Of a stretch of 64,000 nucleotides of DNA, positions 59,601 through 64,000 are shown piece after piece; position 1 is the first letter of the stretch; every line of letters starts with the position of its first letter. The DNA comes from DATMRF01 sp035566435 (GTDB lineage: Bacteria > Verrucomicrobiota > Verrucomicrobiia > Limisphaerales > UBA8199): assembly GCA_035566435.1 (NCBI GenBank), contig DATMRF010000091.1, forward strand, positions 1 through 64,000, read 5' to 3'. The notes below the pieces were generated by a model. The model was not told the DNA's origin. It made no database searches and saw only the letters and a program-made list of their open reading frames with translations. The position numbers were made by a program, and so were the translations under genes.

Positions 59601-61727
59601 ATGAAAACGCCGCTTCTGAGTTCGTGGCTTCGCTTGTCATTCTATCCGCGCCTGATTCATTTCCAACACGGAGCGATGCTTTGGCTGTTCCTTGGGGTGA
59701 TACTCCGTGAGGAAGCCTCTGGTACTGTTCTGACCAATTGCAGCGACGCTGATCTTCGCACCGCCATGTCCGGCGGCGGATTGATCACCTTTGCATGCGA
59801 CGGGACAATCTCCTTAACGAACGAGATTGCGGTGACCCTGGATACGCTCCTCGACGCGAGCGGACATCAGGTCTTACTCAGCGGCCGGGGCGTGAATCGA
59901 ATGTTTACCGTCAACGCAGGAAGGACGCTGACGCTGACGCATCTTGTCCTGCAGAATGGCTTGGCGACGGCAACCAACGGCACAAGCGCAGGCCCGACGG
60001 GAACCGGGGCCGGAGGCGCGATTTTGAACCAGGGAGGCACACTGAGCACAGCCGATTGTTGGTTTCAATCCAACGTTGCCGTTGGTTTAGATGGCGCAAT
60101 TCTTGGAACCGCCACAGGCGGCCAAGGCATGGGCGGAGCTATAGCCACCCTCGGCGGAGTGCTTGTACTGACAAACACAATGTTCCAAGCAAACTCGGCT
60201 ATTGGAGGACACGGAAGAGACATTATCTACGCGGGGTCGACCGGTGGGACCGGCGGTTCGGCTTACGGTGGTGCCATTTCCTCGGATGGGGGGGCGGTGA
60301 CGGCGGACCATTGTTACTTTCAGACGAACAGCTCTGTTTCCGGCGGCCCAGGTGTTGGTCAGACGCCCGGGGCGGCGGGAGATGTGGCCGGTGGAGCGGT
60401 CTTTAGCACAAGCGGGACTTTGAAACTGCTATCCAGCATGTTGTCAATCAATTCCTGCCCAGCCGGCTATGCCGCAGGCGCAGCAGGTGGCGGAGCCTAT
60501 GTAGTGGGAGGCGTTTTGGAGGCCGCAAATTGCCTTTTTGCCACAAACTCCGCAAGCGGTGGCTCCGGCGATGCTGGCGGACAGCGGGGAAGGGGTCCGG
60601 GAAATGGACTGGGAGGAGGTTTATGGATTTCGGCTCCCAGCAATAATCTCAGCGGCTGTGCGTTCATCGCCAATTCCGCGTCCGGAGGTGCAAACAGCTC
60701 GTTGCAATTCGGTTTGGCGGCCGGAGTTGGCGGCGCCGTCTATAATGCTCAGACCTTGACGATGGCGAACTGCACCCTGTTCGGAAACGTTGCCCAATGT
60801 GCTCCTGCGTTCACTGGTTGGGCATCCGGCCACGGCGGAGCCATTTATAATCAGGGTGGCACTGGTATCCTGACGCATGTGACGGTGGTTGGCAACGCGG
60901 CCCAGTTCGGCGCCATCACCGCGCCCGCGGCAGTCGAATCCCCCGCCGGGCCCATGACCCTCCAGAACAGCATCCTCGCCTTCAGCACCGTCGGTAGTAT
61001 GACCTGCAGCAATGGGTATGGTAATTTGATCGATGGTGGTGGAAGTATTTCATCGGACACCACGCCCGCACTGACCGATCCAACCAGCCACAACAATGTG
61101 AATCCACTGCTGGGCCCGTTAGGTTATCAGGGCGGTTTGACACCTACCGTGCCGCTGTTACCGGGCAGTCCCGCCATAGACGCGGGCATCTCCACCACGT
61201 GTCTCCCCAGTGACCAGCGAGGTTACCCCAGGCCCTATGGCGCGGGCTGCGATATCGGCGCGTTCGAGTTCTGGCCCTCGAACTCCGTCTTCGGCCGCAT
61301 CAGCGGCTACGCGGCTTCACCCGGCGGAATGACGGTGGCCTCCGGTGCTATTTCAGCCAGCGTCCGAGCGGATGGGATCTATGGGCTCGCCGGTCTTCCG
61401 GCGGGGGTATCGGCGGTCGTTCCCAGATGTGCCGACGCCGTGTTCGTGCCGGGCAGTCGTGTTGTCAGCGTGCCACCCGACATTATGGGCGTGGACTTTT
61501 ACGCCTACCGTTCCAACGCCCTGATGATCGTCGCCGGCTCGACCAACGCCCTCCAGCTTCGTCTGGCTGGCCAACCCGGAAGGACATACAGCTTGTTAAT
61601 CTCTACAAATCTTCAAACGTGGTTCCACTGCGCGACAAATACCACGACATCCGATGGCTTGACTGACTTTGCGCAAACCAATCAGCCAGCTTGGAATGAG
61701 CGCTTTTTCCGGGCGATCAGTTTATGA
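59601..61727 (+). CDS. secreted Gly-rich beta-helix protein (choice-of-anchor Q type)
   Basis: The 708-residue product has an export segment (MLWLFLGVILREEASG). A right-handed beta-helix of Gly/Asn/Ser-rich turns follows (about 50-540), with repeated GGAI, GGAV, N-x-x-x-G and T-x-x-x-C-x-F units (LTLTHLVLQNGLATATN; GGAISSDGGAVTADHCYFQT), and a choice-of-anchor Q-like end (SPAIDAGISTTCLPSDQRGY, GYPRPYGAGCDIGAFEF). The C-terminal module ends RTYSLLISTNLQTWF...FFRAISL. It is probably an adhesin or pectin-lyase-fold protein at the surface. It lies inside the segment flanked by cutC copies, opposite in strand. Confidence 0.8.
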   Translation: MKTPLLSSWLRLSFYPRLIHFQHGAMLWLFLGVILREEASGTVLTNCSDADLRTAMSGGGLITFACDGTISLTNEIAVTLDTLLDASGHQVLLSGRGVNRMFTVNAGRTLTLTHLVLQNGLATATNGTSAGPTGTGAGGAILNQGGTLSTADCWFQSNVAVGLDGAILGTATGGQGMGGAIATLGGVLVLTNTMFQANSAIGGHGRDIIYAGSTGGTGGSAYGGAISSDGGAVTADHCYFQTNSSVSGGPGVGQTPGAAGDVAGGAVFSTSGTLKLLSSMLSINSCPAGYAAGAAGGGAYVVGGVLEAANCLFATNSASGGSGDAGGQRGRGPGNGLGGGLWISAPSNNLSGCAFIANSASGGANSSLQFGLAAGVGGAVYNAQTLTMANCTLFGNVAQCAPAFTGWASGHGGAIYNQGGTGILTHVTVVGNAAQFGAITAPAAVESPAGPMTLQNSILAFSTVGSMTCSNGYGNLIDGGGSISSDTTPALTDPTSHNNVNPLLGPLGYQGGLTPTVPLLPGSPAIDAGISTTCLPSDQRGYPRPYGAGCDIGAFEFWPSNSVFGRISGYAASPGGMTVASGAISASVRADGIYGLAGLPAGVSAVVPRCADAVFVPGSRVVSVPPDIMGVDFYAYRSNALMIVAGSTNALQLRLAGQPGRTYSLLISTNLQTWFHCATNTTTSDGLTDFAQTNQPAWNERFFRAISL

Positions 61728-61750
61728 GGTAACCCCCATTTCTTAACAGG

Positions 61751-62494
61751 TCAGGGGCCGTTACGCAAAGCGTTAACAACACTGCGCACCGCGTTTTCAT
61801 CGGTCGTCTTCCAATTGAACTCGGGCGGACTCAGCGTCCCGCCCATGAACACGCGCGAGTTGCGCCAGGTCATCCCGCTTTCGACTGAGGATCGCGCGCT
61901 CAAGTGCACCTCGGTCACGCCGGTCCCGGCGGCAATCCGCTGCACGTTGCGTGGCGTGATGCCGCCGCCTGGCATAACGATGGTGCGCCCGGCGGCTTGC
62001 TTTTGAAGCGTCGCAATCAATTCGAGCCCTTCCAGGCAGGTAGCTTCCTGGCCGGAGGTCAAAACCCGGTTCACCCCCAGCGCGACCAAATCCTCCAGCC
62101 CTTTTAACGGTTCGCGGCACATATCGAACGCCCGGTGGAACGTCACATTAAGCGGCCGCGCCAGTGCGATCAGCTCCGCGGTGCGACCCAGGTCGATGTC
62201 GCCAGCCGCGGTCAGGCAGCCGATCACCACGCCGTCGGCGCCCAGCTCCTTGGCGCAGCAAATGTCTTCTCGCATGACCTCCATTTCGTCGCCGCTGTAC
62301 AGGAAGTCGCCGCCGCGCGGGCGGATGATGACCTGCAGCCCGATTTTCAATCCGCGCCTTGCCACTTTGATCGTTCCGGCACTTGGCGTCGTGCCCCCTT
62401 CGAGGAGGTTATCGCAGAGTTCCACCCGGTCGGCGCCGCCGCGTTCCGCCGCGAACGCGCCTTCTGCGGAGTCCACACAGATCTCTATGCGCAT
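61751..62494 (-). CDS. cutC: copper homeostasis protein CutC family
   Basis: ATG 62494 gives 247 residues (GTG 62512 would add six). The TIM-barrel markers of CutC are all present: RIEICVDSAEGAFAAERGGA, RVELCDNLLEGGTTPSAG, RPRGGDFLYS, VTFHRAFDMC and IVMPGGGITPRNVQRIAAGT. The family is associated with copper tolerance but its activity is unclear. Its last 169 bp are repeated at 58861-59029, and the two copies differ beyond the repeat: this one ends NALRNGP, the other NALRSTGLTRWVE, which fits an insertion at the 3' end with replacement of the terminal codons. Confidence 0.92.
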   Translation of the reverse strand: MRIEICVDSAEGAFAAERGGADRVELCDNLLEGGTTPSAGTIKVARRGLKIGLQVIIRPRGGDFLYSGDEMEVMREDICCAKELGADGVVIGCLTAAGDIDLGRTAELIALARPLNVTFHRAFDMCREPLKGLEDLVALGVNRVLTSGQEATCLEGLELIATLQKQAAGRTIVMPGGGITPRNVQRIAAGTGVTEVHLSARSSVESGMTWRNSRVFMGGTLSPPEFNWKTTDENAVRSVVNALRNGP

Positions 62495-62524
62495 AACTTC
62501 AGCAAACTGCACCGCTATCGCGAA

Positions 62525-63232
62525 TCAACCAGGAAGCTCAGCCAGGATCTTCTCGGCAGCGTCCCGTGGAGATTTCGCCTCGTAAATGGGCCGGCCGATG
62601 ACCAGCCAGCTCGCTCCGGCCTCGATGGCTTCCTTCGGGCTCAAAGTACGTTTTTGGTCGTCCGCCTTTTCCGCGCCGGTGCGAATGCCGGGAGTGACCA
62701 ATTGAATCTTCTCAGGAAGGCTCTGGCGCAGCGCGACAATCTCCAGCGGCGAACATACCAGGCCGCGCAGGCCGGCGCGCATCGCCAGGCCGGCCAGGCG
62801 CTCAACCTGCCGGCCCACATTGGCATCGCAGCCCACCTCCGCCAGGGTCTGGCCGTCCAGGCTCGTCAGCACCGTGACTCCCAGCACCAGCGGCGCGTTG
62901 CGGCCTGACTGCGAAGCGGTCCGCTGCGCCGATTCCTCCGCCGCGCGCATCATATCCAAACCGCCCCCGGTATGGATGGTCAGCATCTGCACATCGAGCC
63001 GGGTCGCCGCCGCCACCGCTTTGGCGACGGTGTTGGGGATGTCGTGGAATTTCAAATCGAGAAAGACGGCGCTGCCCGTGTCCCGAACCCGACGGACGAT
63101 ATCAGGCCCGGCGCTCGTGAAAAGCTCGCTGCCGATTTTGAACCCGCCCACTACCGGCGCCAAATCGCGCGCCAGGTCCAAGGCCGTTTCAGCCGTCGGC
63201 ACGTCCAGGGCAACGAGGATTGGATTGCGCAT
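62525..63232 (-). CDS. pyrF: orotidine 5'-phosphate decarboxylase
   Basis: ATG 63232 gives 235 residues. The catalytic motif DLKFHDIPNT (Asp59, Lys61, Asp64) and Lys32 identify OMP decarboxylase; GPDIVRRVRDTG and TPGIRTGAEKADDQKRT (phosphate-binding loop) agree. It converts OMP to UMP in pyrimidine synthesis. It precedes cutC by 30 bp in the same direction, so the two are probably co-transcribed. Confidence 0.95.
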   Translation of the reverse strand: MRNPILVALDVPTAETALDLARDLAPVVGGFKIGSELFTSAGPDIVRRVRDTGSAVFLDLKFHDIPNTVAKAVAAATRLDVQMLTIHTGGGLDMMRAAEESAQRTASQSGRNAPLVLGVTVLTSLDGQTLAEVGCDANVGRQVERLAGLAMRAGLRGLVCSPLEIVALRQSLPEKIQLVTPGIRTGAEKADDQKRTLSPKEAIEAGASWLVIGRPIYEAKSPRDAAEKILAELPG

Positions 63233-63370
63233 GCCAGGATTCAAACGCATCGGAAGCCGAGCGACAAGTTCGTTGTGAACGAGGTGATTTGCCAGGTTAT
63301 CAATTTGTCAGGTTTTCAAGTTCTCCGGGTACAACTCGAATCGTCAGCCATCGGTTTGCACGGAGAAGAC

Positions 63371-63461
63371 CGGCAGAAGACAGCCGCACTCCAAAACGCA
63401 AGCGCGTGCCGTCTCTCGTTCTTGTCTCCGCAAGGTTTTGGAGTGCGGCTGTCGCCTGCCG
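63371..63461. repeat. palindromic repeat family, copy 2 (inverted)
   Basis: The left arm CGGCAGAAGACAGCCGCACT plus CCAAAAC (63371-63397) pairs with GTTTTGGAGTGCGGCTGTCG plus CCTGCCG (63435-63461), 25 of 27 bases, around a 37-bp core. The core contains AACGCAAGCGCGTGCCG; copy 1 carries the complement of this, so the two copies are inverted relative to each other. Confidence 0.75.
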
Positions 63462-63544
63462 CTTTGGATGCCCACCCGACGCTTCGCCCGACCGTCATTT
63501 ATACCACCTGAATTGTTAAATTGAGACAGGCGCGCGGACCTTCC

Positions 63545-63595
63545 GACCTGAAAACCTGATAACCTGAAAACCTGATAACCTAACAACCTCGCTCC
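63545..63595. repeat. degenerate 8-bp tandem repeat
   Basis: GACCTGAAAACCTGATAACC then TGAAAACCTGATAACC then TAACAACCTC reads as an 8-bp unit ACCTGAWA repeated about five times with variation. Its inverse complement occurs near 63285-63320 (CAGGTTATC, CAGGTTTTC). It resembles the STRR blocks elsewhere in this window. Confidence 0.55.
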
Positions 63596-63634
63596 CTTTG
63601 ACTTTGCCCGATGCATTTCCTAGCCTCACGGCGC

Positions 63635-64000
63635 ATGAAAGTGATTCGGCACTCCGACAGCGATTTTCCCGACCGCCTGCGCGAGGTGACGGCGGCTTCG
63701 AGCCTCTTCGACCCGGTCATCGAAGAGCGCACCCGCGCCATCCTCGAAGAGGTCCAGGCTCACGGCGACGCCGCACTGATGGCACTGACCGAGCAGTTTG
63801 ATGGCGCCCGGCTGAGCGCGGGCCAACTGGCAGTTACACAGGCTGAGCTTCTGACCGCTTCGTTGCAGGCCGACGAATCGCTGCGCGCGGCACTCACAGA
63901 GGCAGAGAAGAACATCGCGGCCTTCGCCAAAAAATCGCTCCGCAAGAACTGGCAAACGCGCAACTCGCATGGCGCGCTCGTCGGCGAAAAGTTCGACCCG
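63635..64000 (+). CDS. hisD: histidinol dehydrogenase, N-terminal part (runs off the window)
   Basis: ATG 63635 opens a frame that continues past the window; 122 codons are visible. The start MKVIRHSDSDFPDRLREVTA and the later VIEERTRAILEEVQAHGDAA resemble the HisD N-terminal helical region. The signature and zinc ligands lie beyond the edge, so the call rests on N-terminal similarity. HisD converts L-histidinol to L-histidine with NAD+. Confidence 0.7.
   Translation, partial: MKVIRHSDSDFPDRLREVTAASSLFDPVIEERTRAILEEVQAHGDAALMALTEQFDGARLSAGQLAVTQAELLTASLQADESLRAALTEAEKNIAAFAKKSLRKNWQTRNSHGALVGEKFDP

Larger units (their letters stand above)
63233..63634. other. repeat-filled divergent spacer
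   Basis: About 400 bp between the divergent pyrF and hisD genes. It holds degenerate repeats near 63281-63325 (CCAGGTTATCAATTTGTCAG; GTTTTCAAGTTCTCC), a palindromic element at 63371-63461 and a second block of degenerate repeats near 63545-63595. No gene is supported in it. Confidence 0.6.

Noticed and set aside
59030..61762. Classical insertion sequence
   Set aside because: No transposase or integrase and the flanking repeat (169 bp) is far too long for a target-site duplication; an element inserted at the gene end fits better.
63598..63801. Plus-strand frame overlapping the start of hisD
   Set aside because: Another frame; the HisD-like N-terminus starts at ATG 63635.

Overview
This 64 kb window looks like chromosome from a GC-rich member of the Verrucomicrobiota, probably the Pedosphaeraceae/Limisphaerales group (former subdivision 3). 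That placement is an inference from memory, not from a search. It rests on the mix of large secreted Ig-like/PA14/cytochrome fusion proteins with a shared C-terminal module, an ECF sigma factor coupled to a TPR-tailed Ser/Thr kinase, several zinc-ribbon plus membrane proteins, and abundant palindromic intergenic repeats. No rRNA or tRNA gene, CRISPR array, transposase or integrase was recognised.

Layout. 1-3.3 kb: a DUF4178/DUF350-type membrane cluster (minus strand) and a divergent zinc-ribbon protein. 3.4-9.4 kb: a secreted cupredoxin, a decayed tandem copy of it, and a 1400-residue secreted fusion (beta-propeller, chitobiase-like, PA14, Ig, dihaem-type TIGR03806 domain). 9.4-12.5 kb: two secreted dienelactone-hydrolase paralogues and an MFS transporter. 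12.7-25.1 kb: a frameshifted hypothetical gene, a secreted GH2 glycosidase, a lipoprotein, a DUF481 outer-membrane gene with two apparent frameshifts, an EF-hand membrane protein, a CHRD-domain protein, a metallophosphoesterase and a zinc-ribbon protein. 25-34 kb: signalling genes (PAS histidine kinase, Ser/Thr kinase with ECF sigma factor, PAS protein), an M48 protease with an apparent frameshift and a lipid kinase. 34.2-37.3 kb: a compact type III polyketide synthase / methyltransferase / FAD-oxidoreductase cluster. 37.6-42.4 kb: efflux (MacA-like adaptor, MFS, MacB-like ABC pair). 43.4-47 kb: argH overlapping a squalene/phytoene synthase gene, then trpD. 47-50 kb: a GYF/DUF2752 membrane cluster. 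50-58.7 kb: HEAT protein, signal peptidase I, mutS, sugar-phosphate isomerase family protein, DEAD/DEAH helicase. 58.7-64 kb: repeats, a beta-helix protein gene between two direct copies of the cutC 3' end, cutC, pyrF and the start of hisD.

The most unusual structure is at 58.8-62.5 kb. The 3' end of cutC is duplicated as two 169-bp direct repeats that bracket a 2.7 kb segment carrying a secreted beta-helix gene, as expected for an element inserted at a gene's 3' end with that end regenerated. Other notable points are palindromic elements lying inside open reading frames (helicase, methyltransferase tail), a second palindrome family with arms of about 24-27 bp present in two copies, STRR-like degenerate short tandem repeats in intergenic gaps, and a dienelactone-hydrolase paralogue that has lost its catalytic Cys and His. 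Three genes contain one or two single-base frameshifts. Whether those are real or assembly errors cannot be told from the sequence alone.
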